Positions 15,498 through 23,862 of a stretch of 26,967 nucleotides of DNA are shown piece by piece (the first letter of the stretch is position 1; each line of letters begins with the position of its first letter). The stretch covers positions 1 to 26,967 of the forward strand of contig DATKXF010000058.1 in the NCBI GenBank assembly GCA_035529155.1. Direction: 5' to 3'. The DNA is from JAAEEP01 sp035529155. GTDB taxonomy: Archaea; Thermoplasmatota; Thermoplasmata; Methanomassiliicoccales; JAAEEP01. Position numbers and translations under genes: made by a program. A model generated the notes under the pieces. The model was not told the origin of the DNA, searched no databases, and saw only the letters and a program-made list of their open reading frames with translations.

Positions 15498-16673
15498 TTG
15501 AGAATCGCGATGTTCACGGACAGCTATCTGCCCTCTAGGGATGGTGTTGTGAATTCCATCCTTATCACCAAGCAGAAATTGGAAGAGCTCGGTCACGAGG
15601 TGATCGTGTTCGCTCCGGATCCTGGCAAGGATGAGGACCGGGAGGAGGGAACCCAGTACTTCCGCTCCGTGGCCTACAGGAGCTACCAGGGATACCGGGT
15701 CCCCATGTTCCCCACTAACAAGTGCCAGATCCTGGAAGAGCTGGACGTGGACGTCATTCATAGTCAGGGCCTTCTGCTGATGGCCCTGCGCAGCATGTTC
15801 GCCGGCCGTTCGCTTCGGCTCCCGGTGGTGACCTCCTTTCACACCATGATAACCGAGGCAGTGGAGTACTACACATGGCTCCCGCTTCCGAAGGAGGTGA
15901 TGGACGTGCTGTTCTGGCGCTACCTGCGAAGCCTCCTTCAGCGCTCAGAGGTTGTGATAGCACCCACCCAGGCTATCCTGGATGAGCTGTTGTGCTACGC
16001 CCCCAATATAAGAAGGGGAGAGGTCATACCCACCGGTGTTGATTGCCGTCGATTCCGGCCAGATGTCGACGGATCGGCCATCAGGGAGAGGTATGGCCTG
16101 GAAGGCAAGGTCATACTCCACCTGGGAAGGATCGCCTGGGAGAAGAATCTGGACCTTGTACTGAAGAGCTTCAAAACGCTGCTGGAGAAGGACCGGACCC
16201 TCAGGTTAATGATCGTGGGCTCGGGACCCGCTAGAGATCACTACATGGAGGTCGCGAAAAACATGGGCATCGCCGATGAGGTGATCTTCCCCGGTTTCGT
16301 TGCGGACGAGGAACTTCCAATGTATTACGCGGCCTGTGATGTATTCGCCCTCGCCTCCAAATTCGAGACCCAGGGTCTCGTGGTACTGGAGGCAATGGCC
16401 AGCGGTAAGGTGGTGGCATGCATCGACTATCGCGCCACCGCGGAGATAGTGAACGAGGGTGTCGATGGTTATCTCTTCGACGATTCAGTTGAGAGCTGCT
16501 CCAAGACGCTGGAGAAGGCTTTGAACTCATCCGATTCAATAAGGGAGAATGCGAGGAGAACTGCGGAAAGGTATTCAATCAATAAGATGGTTGAGAGACT
16601 GGTCAAGGTCTACGAGTACGCAATAGAACAGAAGAGGGAGAGGAGCGGGGAACCGAAGAGGAGGATCACATGA
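15498..16673 (+). CDS. GT4-type glycosyltransferase
   Basis: A GT-B fold retaining glycosyltransferase, about 391 residues. The acceptor half begins RIAMFTDSYLPSRDGVVNSI. The donor half contains GRIAWEKN (210-217), LMIVGSGPARDHY and the EX7E motif ETQGLVVLE (E290, E298), as in diacylglycerol-glucosyl and PimB-like mannosyl transferases. The probable start is TTG at 15498, with CGGTGATC just before it and only 4 bases after the thiDN stop. A TTG at 15480 would add six residues and overlap thiDN. No membrane segment is seen, so it likely docks on the inner face of the membrane. The sugar and lipid acceptor are unknown. Coupling to the next gene is by a 4-nt ATGA overlap. Confidence 0.9.
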   Translation: MRIAMFTDSYLPSRDGVVNSILITKQKLEELGHEVIVFAPDPGKDEDREEGTQYFRSVAYRSYQGYRVPMFPTNKCQILEELDVDVIHSQGLLLMALRSMFAGRSLRLPVVTSFHTMITEAVEYYTWLPLPKEVMDVLFWRYLRSLLQRSEVVIAPTQAILDELLCYAPNIRRGEVIPTGVDCRRFRPDVDGSAIRERYGLEGKVILHLGRIAWEKNLDLVLKSFKTLLEKDRTLRLMIVGSGPARDHYMEVAKNMGIADEVIFPGFVADEELPMYYAACDVFALASKFETQGLVVLEAMASGKVVACIDYRATAEIVNEGVDGYLFDDSVESCSKTLEKALNSSDSIRENARRTAERYSINKMVERLVKVYEYAIEQKRERSGEPKRRIT

Positions 16674-17314
16674 TCGAATTCGACCTCGGACACATCATCT
16701 ACGAACTCTTCAGCGTGATGGGAGTGCCCGGTCTGCTCCTATGCATTTTCCTTCTGTTCTACGTAGATGCCATCCTCATCCCCACGCTACCGGAGCTCTT
16801 CACGGTGATCATTTTCATGGCCATCCCAGAACCCTGGTTCGCCGGACTGATATTGTTCACCATCGCCGGTGCGGAGTTCTTGGGTTTGACAACGCTTTAT
16901 GTCATAGTAAAGGGCGTCAGGATCCCGGGAAAGATCGAGGCAGCGGTTCATAAGTACCGCGATTTTCTCATTGTGAGGGATGAGCGGATGATCATCGTAA
17001 ACCGCTTCGCCCCGGTGCTGCCCTTCATGGGAGCCTTCGTGGCCATATGCGGCTGGTCCTATCGTAAGGCGGTCATCTACACCCTAGCAAGCGGCGTGAT
17101 CAAGTACGGGGCGATACTGGCCCTGAGCAACCTGTTCTATGCCTACTTCTCAGAGGGGACCGCTGGAACGTTCACCATAATCATGGTGCTATTCATCCTG
17201 GCTCTGAGCCTCGTCGTCTCAGTGTACCGCAGGAGCATGATGAAAAAGGAGAAACTGTCAGAGGACATGTGCCCCCTCCCGGATGCTGATCCTCCGGAGG
17301 AGGAGAAGGCATGA
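16670..17314 (+). CDS. DedA/VTT-like small membrane protein
   Basis: An integral membrane protein of 214 residues with about four to five hydrophobic segments: 18-38, 43-65 (around re-entrant-like LIPTLPELFTVIIF), 61-82, 133-156 and 167-187. The central RFAPVLPFMGAFVAICGWSY (112-131) matches the conserved arginine/proline segment of DedA (VTT/SNARE-associated) proteins, which have been linked to flipping polyprenyl phosphate or phospholipids. A short acidic cytosolic tail ends the protein. It is bracketed by two GT4 enzymes, sharing 4-nt overlaps with both. That points to recycling or flipping of a lipid carrier or glycolipid in the same pathway. Family placement is by motif resemblance, so moderate. 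Confidence 0.7.
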   Translation: MIEFDLGHIIYELFSVMGVPGLLLCIFLLFYVDAILIPTLPELFTVIIFMAIPEPWFAGLILFTIAGAEFLGLTTLYVIVKGVRIPGKIEAAVHKYRDFLIVRDERMIIVNRFAPVLPFMGAFVAICGWSYRKAVIYTLASGVIKYGAILALSNLFYAYFSEGTAGTFTIIMVLFILALSLVVSVYRRSMMKKEKLSEDMCPLPDADPPEEEKA

Positions 17315-18381
17315 GAATAGTACAGCTCAATCCCTTCCATTATCCATTCATGGGAGGCATCGAACATCGCATACACCACATCTCCTCAATACTGGCCAAG
17401 GAACACGAGGTGATCGTGGTCACCGGTCAGCTCCCGGGCACCATGGAAGAGGAGGAGATGGGCGGATACAGTGTGTTGAGGCTTCCCTCCAAGCTATACA
17501 CCAATTACAATCCACCTCACATAGTCACGAAAGGCATTCTCGCCAAGCTGAATGAGCTGGAGCCGGACGTGGTGGACTTCCACTACCGCTGGTCGGGCTC
17601 CTACCGAAAGGCTATGAAGCGCTACCTGGGCAAGAAGGTGTTCACATTCCACAACACCTTCGGCGAGGGCGAGGGGCTGATGGGGACATTCAGCACCTTG
17701 AACGATATCGCACATACCAACTTCGTCAAGGGTTTTGACAGGGTGGTCTGCGTCAGCGAATTCGTGCGAAATGACCTGAAGAAGAGGGGATTTTCTCCCG
17801 ATTTGCTGGAGGCGGTTCCCAATGGCGTGGACCCTCCCGCCGAGCTGAGCGGGAAAGAGGGAGACTTCATCCTTTTCATAGGAAGGCTGGTGAGGACCAA
17901 AGGCCTTGACTATCTGTTGAAGGCCATGAAATCGGTGACCACGCCCCTTGTGATCGCGGGAGGGGGTCCCGAGGATCAGCGCCTGAGAAAGATGATCAAG
18001 TCGAACGGTCTGGAGGATAGAGTCAAGATCCTGGGAAGGGTGAGCGAGGAAGAAAAGCATCGCCTGCTATCGGAGTGCAGACTGTTCGTCTTCCCCTCGG
18101 TATGGGAATCGTACGGCATTGCCGCGGCTGAGGCTATGTCCTACGGGAAGGCGGTGATAACCACGGACGTGGGAGGCCTTCCCGAGGTTGTTGGTGAAGC
18201 GGGCATGCTGGTACCTTCCAAGCAGCCAGAGGCGCTTTCCAGGGCGATCAACGAACTCATCTCCGATGATGATAGGAGAAGAGAGCTGGGACTCCGAGCC
18301 CGGGAAAGGGCAAAGGGCTACACCTGGAATAGGGCCGCGAAAGAGATGGAAAGAATCTACTCCGATGTGGTGTCTGGCTGA
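17311..18381 (+). CDS. GT4-type glycosyltransferase
   Basis: A second GT-B glycosyltransferase, 356 residues. Motifs: NPFHYPFMGGIEHRIHHIS (7-25, the glycine-rich acceptor loop), VPNGVDP (169-175), FIGRLVRTKGLDYLLKA (189-205), LVIAGGGPEDQRL (213-225), and EX7E within ESYGIAAAEAMSYGKAVI (E266, E274). Its ATG overlaps the DedA-like stop region by 4 nt (ATGA), so synthesis of the three proteins is probably coupled. It differs clearly from the upstream GT4, so the pair likely adds successive sugars. Donor and acceptor cannot be read from the sequence. There is no signal peptide or transmembrane helix. Confidence 0.9.
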   Translation: MRIVQLNPFHYPFMGGIEHRIHHISSILAKEHEVIVVTGQLPGTMEEEEMGGYSVLRLPSKLYTNYNPPHIVTKGILAKLNELEPDVVDFHYRWSGSYRKAMKRYLGKKVFTFHNTFGEGEGLMGTFSTLNDIAHTNFVKGFDRVVCVSEFVRNDLKKRGFSPDLLEAVPNGVDPPAELSGKEGDFILFIGRLVRTKGLDYLLKAMKSVTTPLVIAGGGPEDQRLRKMIKSNGLEDRVKILGRVSEEEKHRLLSECRLFVFPSVWESYGIAAAEAMSYGKAVITTDVGGLPEVVGEAGMLVPSKQPEALSRAINELISDDDRRRELGLRARERAKGYTWNRAAKEMERIYSDVVSG

Positions 18382-18438
18382 TCTTGAGAAGATCCCATCA
18401 GCTTCGCAGAAATGTTTCTAATATGAAGGGACGATTGA

Positions 18439-19293
18439 GTGGAAGGATGTGATGTGTTGGAACCCGAGAGACTTGTCGCTTACGCCACTCTTTCCGAGAT
18501 GAGACCGCGGGCTTGGATCACGCTCCCGGGATGCAACTTCGAATGCAAGGGATGCTTCGCCATAGCCAAAAGGGCATTCGGCAGATCGATGAAGCCTTCA
18601 GAGCTGGTGCTCCTTCTGAGGGAGGCATGCGCCAAGTACTACGGCAGAACTTCGCTGGAAGAGGTGATGATCACCGGAGGGGAGCCGTTCCTTGATGAGG
18701 AGTTCCTGGAGTCACTTGTATCCTCCCTTAGAGAGATCACAAGCAGGATCGTGATCCAGACAAACGCCTCTCGGATGACACCCGAACTCCTCGACCGCCT
18801 GATGGATGAGGGGTTGAGCGAGCTCGTCTGCGATTTGAAAGCGTGGGATGATTCAATTCATAGATGGTATACCGGCCACTCCAACCATGCCGTACTGAAT
18901 AATATCAAGTACGCATGCGGGAGAATGAAAATCACCATCAACACCCTCCTCATCCCGGGTGTGGTGGATGTTGAGGAGATAGAGGCCATGGCCCGTTTCC
19001 TGTCCCAATGCGACCCGAAAGAGCTGGAGTACCGCATTAATCCATTCAGGGCGGACCTCAGCCCGGAACCAATATCCAGGGAGCCAAATGATGAGGAGAT
19101 GAAAGCAGCGGTGAGGGCGGCTGAGAAACATCTTAAAGGCTCCGTGCGCAGCAGGAGCTGCCTTCGCGAGAGCGAAGGAGGTCTGACCACTCACTGGATT
19201 ACGGTATTTCCCGATGGAAGGATGGAAAGAAGGGGAATGGAGAACTACAGGGAAAGGAACCGTACTTTATTAGAAGAGGAAAGTGAGGGGTGA
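18439..19293 (+). CDS. Radical SAM protein, activase-like
   Basis: A radical S-adenosylmethionine enzyme of up to 284 residues. The 4Fe-4S motif is CX3CX2C in LPGCNFECKGC (C32, C36, C39), followed by the SAM-binding GGEPF (80-84), QTNAS, and DLKAWDDSIHRWYTG. These features resemble glycyl-radical-enzyme activases and NrdG-like proteins. No glycyl-radical enzyme lies nearby, so the target is unknown. The C-terminal region has two spaced basic/Cys elements (RSRSCLRES) and ends acidic. Start is uncertain: GTG at 18439, or GTG 18454/TTG 18457, which have GGAAGGATGTGAT before them. A TATA-like TTTCTAATATG (18415-18425) lies upstream. Its stop is 2 bases from that of the convergent FKBP gene. Confidence 0.83.
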   Translation: MEGCDVLEPERLVAYATLSEMRPRAWITLPGCNFECKGCFAIAKRAFGRSMKPSELVLLLREACAKYYGRTSLEEVMITGGEPFLDEEFLESLVSSLREITSRIVIQTNASRMTPELLDRLMDEGLSELVCDLKAWDDSIHRWYTGHSNHAVLNNIKYACGRMKITINTLLIPGVVDVEEIEAMARFLSQCDPKELEYRINPFRADLSPEPISREPNDEEMKAAVRAAEKHLKGSVRSRSCLRESEGGLTTHWITVFPDGRMERRGMENYRERNRTLLEEESEG

Positions 19294-19295
19294 TT

Positions 19296-20219
19296 TCATC
19301 CAGTGGGGATTATCTGCACCAGAGTGACGGTAAAGGTCAGGGTATGCCCCACCAGCTCACCATTGTAGTTAAGCACGATCGTGTTGGTGCCGGGATTCAC
19401 CTCGTACAGGATGAACTCGCTGGCCATGTCATCGAGGCCCTTCAGGTTGCCTGCATCATCTACATTCAGCAGATTCCTGACGCGGATCTCCCCCTTGCCA
19501 CCATTGGCTAAGGAGTCGTAGTAGTCAACCTTCACATACCAGCCTGTCTTCGACAGTCCCAGCTCCTTACCGTAGACCGGATACTTTGCACCCAGGTCCG
19601 GCTGGTTCCTGACCATTACGCTGTTCGCATCCGCGGACACGCTCATCACGGTCACATCCCATTTCCAGTGGGGATCCTTGAGGGTCATACCTACCACCGG
19701 CTGCTTCTTGAACTTTGCAAGGAACTGGGTGAAGTTCAATGTCTCGAAGACATTCAAAGTCTCGATGAACTGTATCTCAACCAACTTGCTCTGGTTCAAC
19801 TGTCCATAAGCCTCGTCTGGCGGAATCTCAATGACCTTGGTCTGGTTCAAGTACATCCCGATGACCCCTTTCTCGAAACCAGGGATCATCTGACCCACCC
19901 CGATCTGGAATTGCAACGGGACGTACTGGGACTCGTTCCTGAGCGTGAACGTCAGCGATTTAGGGTACAGAGCGTCATTGGAAGCCACATCCCACAGGGA
20001 AGTGTCGAAGACCCTTCCATCCTCCAGTTGACCGATGTAGTTGACCTTGACGGCGTCGCCCCATCTTGCGTATTCCACATCGGGCGATTCGGCCCTTTGG
20101 CCGGAGTCGTACAGAAGAATGACAACGCTGCTCCCGCTGACCATAAGTATCGCGATGAGCACGATGATGATCGTGTTGGTCGCGCCCCTGATGTCACCCT
20201 TGAGATTTCTAAGGTTCAT
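19296..20219 (-). CDS. Membrane-anchored FKBP-type peptidyl-prolyl isomerase
   Basis: A 307-residue prolyl isomerase predicted to act outside the cytosolic membrane. Basic residues (R4, K7, R11) precede one hydrophobic helix (about 15-37, NTIIIVLIAILMVSGSSVVI), which acts as a signal anchor. The FKBP core follows: GDAVKVNYIGQLEDGRVFDT (54-73) and GVGQMIPGFEKGVIGM, with an insert domain (VGMTLKDPHWKWDV). The region to the C-terminus is beta-rich and ends in the hydrophobic HTLTFTVTLVQIIPTG. Several N-x-T/S sites (NQT, NFT, NQS) are compatible with surface glycosylation. The ATG at 20219 is preferred to TTG 20237 because it directly starts the basic-hydrophobic anchor. A TATA-like element (20251-20258) lies about 35 bases upstream. 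Confidence 0.87.
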   Translation of the reverse strand: MNLRNLKGDIRGATNTIIIVLIAILMVSGSSVVILLYDSGQRAESPDVEYARWGDAVKVNYIGQLEDGRVFDTSLWDVASNDALYPKSLTFTLRNESQYVPLQFQIGVGQMIPGFEKGVIGMYLNQTKVIEIPPDEAYGQLNQSKLVEIQFIETLNVFETLNFTQFLAKFKKQPVVGMTLKDPHWKWDVTVMSVSADANSVMVRNQPDLGAKYPVYGKELGLSKTGWYVKVDYYDSLANGGKGEIRVRNLLNVDDAGNLKGLDDMASEFILYEVNPGTNTIVLNYNGELVGHTLTFTVTLVQIIPTG

Positions 20220-20313
20220 GGGAATACTAGGCAGCAAAACGATTCGATTGATATAAAGTTTCGCTCCACGAACACCCCTGGATACCGGAGTTACGGGATG
20301 AGTAAAATGACAT

Positions 20314-20325
20314 CTTTTTATAATC
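20314..20325 (+). promoter_or_regulatory. TATA box of thrS
   Basis: CTTTTTATAATC is centred about 32 bases before the thrS ATG, so the transcript should begin a few bases before the start codon. It lies inside an 18-codon ORF (20299-20355) that overlaps the thrS start, which argues against that ORF being expressed. Confidence 0.55.
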
Positions 20326-20350
20326 AGTTAGCTCATTACTTGGCGATTCG

Positions 20351-22186
20351 ATGAGGACGCTTTATATTCACGCTGACTTCATGGAGTACGAACTAAAGAA
20401 GAGGACACCTGTCGCAGAGGATGTAGCCGAGGATGAGAAGGGTGGCAGGATGGAGGAGGTCCTCGTTGCATTTATCACAGTAGAAAGGCAGGATGAGGGG
20501 AAGGTAGAGCAGGTCGCCAGCGAGCTGGCCGATGACCTGATGGAGACGGCGGAGAAGGTGGGTGCGGAAAGGATAATGCTGTATCCCTACGCTCACCTCT
20601 CACCGGACCTGTCAGATCCCAAGACCGGCGTGGAGATGATGCACAAGGCCGAGGAGATCCTTTTGGAAAGGAGAGCTGAAGTGAAGAGAGCGGCCTTCGG
20701 CTGGTACAAGGCATTCAGGATCAGCTGCAAGGGACACCCTCTGAGCGAGCTCTCCAGGGAGATCCTGGGTAAGGAACTGGTGGAGGAGACGGCAGGAGAG
20801 GAGCGCTTCCTGATCCTGACGCCCGAGGGAAAGGAGTTCGCTCCCGAGGACTTCGCAGGCGGAACGGAATGCTTCCGAATCATGATGGAGAAGGAAGCCC
20901 TCAAGAAGGAGGCCCCAGCGGCCGGCGAGTCGAAGTACCTGCGGCTTTGCCGCAAGTTCGGGATTCAATGGGAGGCAATGAGCGATTCCGGACATATGGC
21001 CTTCAACCCGAAGGGTGCGTTGATGTTCGACCTCATTTCCGATTACTCCACGGACATCGTGTTCGACCTTGGCCTTCCGATGTACAATGTCAAAGGGACA
21101 AACATGTTCTCATTGGACGAACCGCCAGTCAGGGAGCACGCGGACCTCTTCGGAGACCGGCTGTACATCGTCGAGACGGAGAAGCGCAAGTTCGTGATGA
21201 GATACGCCGCCTGCCACCAACAGTTCGCAATGATCCGCAACTGGAACATCAGTTACAAACACATTCCATTCGGCGCGTTCGAGGTCGCCGATTCTTATCG
21301 ATTGGAACAGTCTGGTGAGACCATGCTCTGTTTCCGAACCAGGCGCCTGAATATGCCGGACCTCCATATTCTCTGTGCCGAAATCACGGAGGCGGAGGAA
21401 TGGTTCTCGAAACTGGACGAGCGCATCTATCGGGAAGCGGAGGATATCGGTCGCGATTACGAGATGCTGGTGAACTTCTCCTCGTGGAATGCTTACCAGC
21501 AGCACAAGGAGATGATGCTGGAGATCCTCAACAAGCACGGCAAGCCCGCCCTGCTCCACTTCTACCCCGAGGGCATCAACTACTACTGGACGGTCAATAT
21601 CGAATACCACATCCTCGATGATCTGAAGCGCGCAAGGGAGATTGGCACGGTCCAGATAGATGTGGGTAACTCCAAGCGCTTCGGGATCACCTATGTCGAC
21701 GAAGAAGGGAAGAAGCAGCACCCAGTGATACTGCACTCGGCGGTCATAGGTACCATCGAGCGTTACCTTTACACGCTTTTCGATACCGCAGTCCTCATGG
21801 AAAGAGAGGGGAAACCAGGCTGCCTTCCGGTATGGGTGAACCCCGAGCAGGTAAGGATACTGACCGTTGCGGAGGCGCACATGGACCGGGCGAAGGAGAT
21901 CGTCGGGAGGTTCGAAAGCTCCAAGATTAGGGTCTCGTTAGATGACCGCGGCATCACCGTCGGGAAGAAGGTGAGGGAGGCCAAACAGGACTGGGTCTCC
22001 TACGTGATCGTGATTGGCGACAAGGAGCTGGAGTCCGATGAGTTCACCGTCTACATTCGAGAGGAGAATGACAACCTCATCATGACTCTCGACCAGCTGA
22101 TCGCCCGTGTCAAAGGTGAGATAGAGGGTAAGCCCTTCAGGCAGCTCTACCTGCCCAAGGAGATGAGCAAGAGAGTCGGGTTCTAG
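20351..22186 (+). CDS. thrS: Threonyl-tRNA synthetase, archaeal type
   Basis: Charges tRNA-Thr. Of 611 residues. Residues 1-140 form the archaeal editing domain related to D-aminoacyl-tRNA deacylase (MRTLYIHADFMEYELKKR, then FGWYKAFRISCKGHPLSELSR), which clears Ser-tRNA-Thr. The class II catalytic core covers about 195-480, with MRYAACHQQFAMIRNW (283-298; the cysteine is a zinc ligand) and motif-2-like PFGAFEVADSYRLEQSG. Motif 3 lies near HPVILHSAVIGTIERYLYTLF. The anticodon-binding domain begins around LPVWVNPEQVRILTV. It appears full length. The ATG follows the TATA box at 20314-20325 with almost no leader. The matching tRNA-Thr(TGT) lies elsewhere in this window. Confidence 0.96.
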   Translation: MRTLYIHADFMEYELKKRTPVAEDVAEDEKGGRMEEVLVAFITVERQDEGKVEQVASELADDLMETAEKVGAERIMLYPYAHLSPDLSDPKTGVEMMHKAEEILLERRAEVKRAAFGWYKAFRISCKGHPLSELSREILGKELVEETAGEERFLILTPEGKEFAPEDFAGGTECFRIMMEKEALKKEAPAAGESKYLRLCRKFGIQWEAMSDSGHMAFNPKGALMFDLISDYSTDIVFDLGLPMYNVKGTNMFSLDEPPVREHADLFGDRLYIVETEKRKFVMRYAACHQQFAMIRNWNISYKHIPFGAFEVADSYRLEQSGETMLCFRTRRLNMPDLHILCAEITEAEEWFSKLDERIYREAEDIGRDYEMLVNFSSWNAYQQHKEMMLEILNKHGKPALLHFYPEGINYYWTVNIEYHILDDLKRAREIGTVQIDVGNSKRFGITYVDEEGKKQHPVILHSAVIGTIERYLYTLFDTAVLMEREGKPGCLPVWVNPEQVRILTVAEAHMDRAKEIVGRFESSKIRVSLDDRGITVGKKVREAKQDWVSYVIVIGDKELESDEFTVYIREENDNLIMTLDQLIARVKGEIEGKPFRQLYLPKEMSKRVGF

Positions 22187-22196
22187 AACGACCTAA

Positions 22197-22220
22197 ACTT
22201 CTTTTCATTCCTTCTTATTT
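22197..22220 (+). terminator. T-rich tract between thrS and leuB
   Basis: A pyrimidine/T-rich tract (TTCTTTTCATTCCTTCTTATTT) ten bases past the thrS stop, in the 73-base space between convergent thrS and leuB. It is suited to terminating thrS transcription. No strong hairpin is seen. Confidence 0.4.
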
Positions 22221-22259
22221 CAAGAATTAACCACAAGATGTTGAGGAAGTGGTTTGGAC

Positions 22260-23372
22260 TTAGGTCATGAGCATGAAGTCGACCACTGCGTCACCAACCT
22301 GAGAAGTGCTGGCCTTTCCCCCCAGATCTGGGGTGAGAATACCCGCGTCGATGCAGTGCCTGATGCCTTCCTCGATCCTCGACCCAAGTTCCTTATGGTC
22401 CATGTGATCGAGCATCATCTTCGCTGCCAGCAGAGCGCCGAAAGGATTGGCCTTTCCCTGACCCGCTATGTCGGGTGCTGACCCATGAACGGGTTCGAAC
22501 ATTGATACCCCAAATGGAGTGATGTTGCCGCTGGCCGCAAGGCCGATTCCGCCCTGCACCTCCGCTCCCAGGTCGGTGAGGATATCGCCGAACATGTTGG
22601 GCGTGGCCACCACACCGAAGTCCTGAGGTCTCCGCACCAGGGCCATGGCCATGGCGTCCACGAACATGAACTCCACATCGATGTCGTGTTCGTCAGCCCT
22701 CTGTGCGAACACTTCTCTCCAGAGGCCGTACATCTGCCTGCAGACGTTCGCCTTGTCCACGGCAGTGACCTTCTTCTCACCTCTCTTGACTGAGAAGTCC
22801 ATCACGAAATCCGCGAACCTCTCCACACCCTTCCTCGAGAGAAGACCTACCTCGAAGGCGAAGTCGTTGTCCCCCTCGTAGGAGGCTTCCATCGCTATGT
22901 CTAGGGTGTACAACCCCCTCTCGATGTGGATGGAATCGCTCTTAGATTCTGGGGTGAACGTCCCGCCTGCACCCATGTACACATCCTCCGTATTCTCCCG
23001 AAGGAAGTCAATGTCGAAGTCAACCCCGGACTTCAAGGGAGTGAAGGGATGCCATGACTTCACCGGACGGTGGTTGATGAACTGATCGAACTGGGTCCTC
23101 ATGGCCAGCAGAACTCCCCTCTCCAAGACTCCTGGCGTGACCCTGGGATCTCCGATGGCGCCGAAGTAGATCGCATCCTGTTCTCGAAGGGTTACCATGT
23201 CCTCGGCAGTAAGTAACTCCCCGGTCTTCAGGTATCTGGTGGCCCCGATGTCCATCTCGGTGAACTCTATCTTGAGGTTATCGTTCTCCTCCATGACCCT
23301 CAGGACTTTGAGCCCCTCGGCTATGACTTCGCCTCCGATCCCGTCACCCGGGACAACGGCTACCTTGAACAT
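22260..23372 (-). CDS. leuB: 3-isopropylmalate dehydrogenase
   Basis: Oxidises and decarboxylates 3-isopropylmalate to the leucine keto acid, using NAD. Of 370 residues in the isocitrate/isopropylmalate dehydrogenase fold. Motifs: VVPGDGIGGEV (6-16), GAIGDPRVTPGVLERGVLL (71-89), FINHRPVK, FLRENTEDVYMG (123-134), DKANVCRQMYG, and NMFGDILTDLGAEVQGGIGLA with HGSAPDIAGQGKANP. The GDPxVxxGVLERGxLL loop resembles that of actinobacterial LeuB. Tartrate dehydrogenases are relatives too, but the operon settles the role. The ATG at 23372 overlaps leuD by 13 bases and has AAGGGAGGG seven bases upstream. The open frame extends further to 23456, inside leuD, which is spurious. Confidence 0.9.
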   Translation of the reverse strand: MFKVAVVPGDGIGGEVIAEGLKVLRVMEENDNLKIEFTEMDIGATRYLKTGELLTAEDMVTLREQDAIYFGAIGDPRVTPGVLERGVLLAMRTQFDQFINHRPVKSWHPFTPLKSGVDFDIDFLRENTEDVYMGAGGTFTPESKSDSIHIERGLYTLDIAMEASYEGDNDFAFEVGLLSRKGVERFADFVMDFSVKRGEKKVTAVDKANVCRQMYGLWREVFAQRADEHDIDVEFMFVDAMAMALVRRPQDFGVVATPNMFGDILTDLGAEVQGGIGLAASGNITPFGVSMFEPVHGSAPDIAGQGKANPFGALLAAKMMLDHMDHKELGSRIEEGIRHCIDAGILTPDLGGKASTSQVGDAVVDFMLMT

Positions 23373-23854
23373 CTGCCGCCCTCCCTTATCTTGGCCAGGA
23401 GACCACCGCTCTCGATCAGGTCCCTTACGAAATCTGGGTATTGGGGAAATGTCCACTCTCCACCTCGGGTCTCGTTGATTATCCTGCCGGCGACGGTATC
23501 CACCGAAATGATGTCTCCCTCCTCAGCCTCTATTTGGCATTCGACGGGCAGCAGACCCACATTCAGCGAGTTGCGGTAGAATATCCTTGCGAAACTCTCC
23601 GCGACCACGCAGGCGATGCCCGCCTGAAGCAGTGCCCTGGGAGCGTGTTCCCTGGAGGACCCACAGCCGAAGTTCCTCCTGGCGACGATGATGTCGCCCT
23701 CGGAAATCCAGCCGGCCAGGCCGGGCCTCACCTTCTCGAAGGCGAAATCGTTTAGGTGGTCCTCGTTGTCGCTTGTCAGCCTCTCTGCGGGAATGATCTG
23801 ATCGGTGTCGACGTGGTCTCCGAACTTCCAAACCTTGCCTCTGATAGTGTCCAT
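23360..23854 (-). CDS. leuD: 3-isopropylmalate dehydratase, small subunit
   Basis: The swivelling domain of the 3-isopropylmalate isomerase, working with LeuC. Of 164 residues, as usual for archaeal LeuD. Motifs: FGDHVDTDQIIPAERL (11-26), ARRNFGCGSSREHAPRAL (58-75), and VVAESFARIFYRNSLNVGLLP. In methanogens close homologues act as homoaconitase. The loop after IIPA (ERLTSD) is the region that sets substrate choice, and I cannot decide it by eye. The leu operon favours isopropylmalate. The ATG at 23854 is 8 bases after the leuC stop, with AGGTGAGATC directly before it. Confidence 0.93.
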   Translation of the reverse strand: MDTIRGKVWKFGDHVDTDQIIPAERLTSDNEDHLNDFAFEKVRPGLAGWISEGDIIVARRNFGCGSSREHAPRALLQAGIACVVAESFARIFYRNSLNVGLLPVECQIEAEEGDIISVDTVAGRIINETRGGEWTFPQYPDFVRDLIESGGLLAKIREGGRCSR

Positions 23855-23862
23855 GATCTCAC

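Noticed and set aside
20299..20355. Eighteen-codon ORF (MSKMTSFYNQLAHYLAIR) overlapping the thrS start as ATGA, a possible thrS leader peptide.
   Set aside because: It contains only one threonine, and the thrS TATA box lies inside it, so the thrS transcript would not include its start.
23373..23456. N-terminal extension of leuB by 28 residues.
   Set aside because: It lies within leuD, whereas MFKVAVVPGDGIG at 23372 is the normal family start with a good ribosome binding site.
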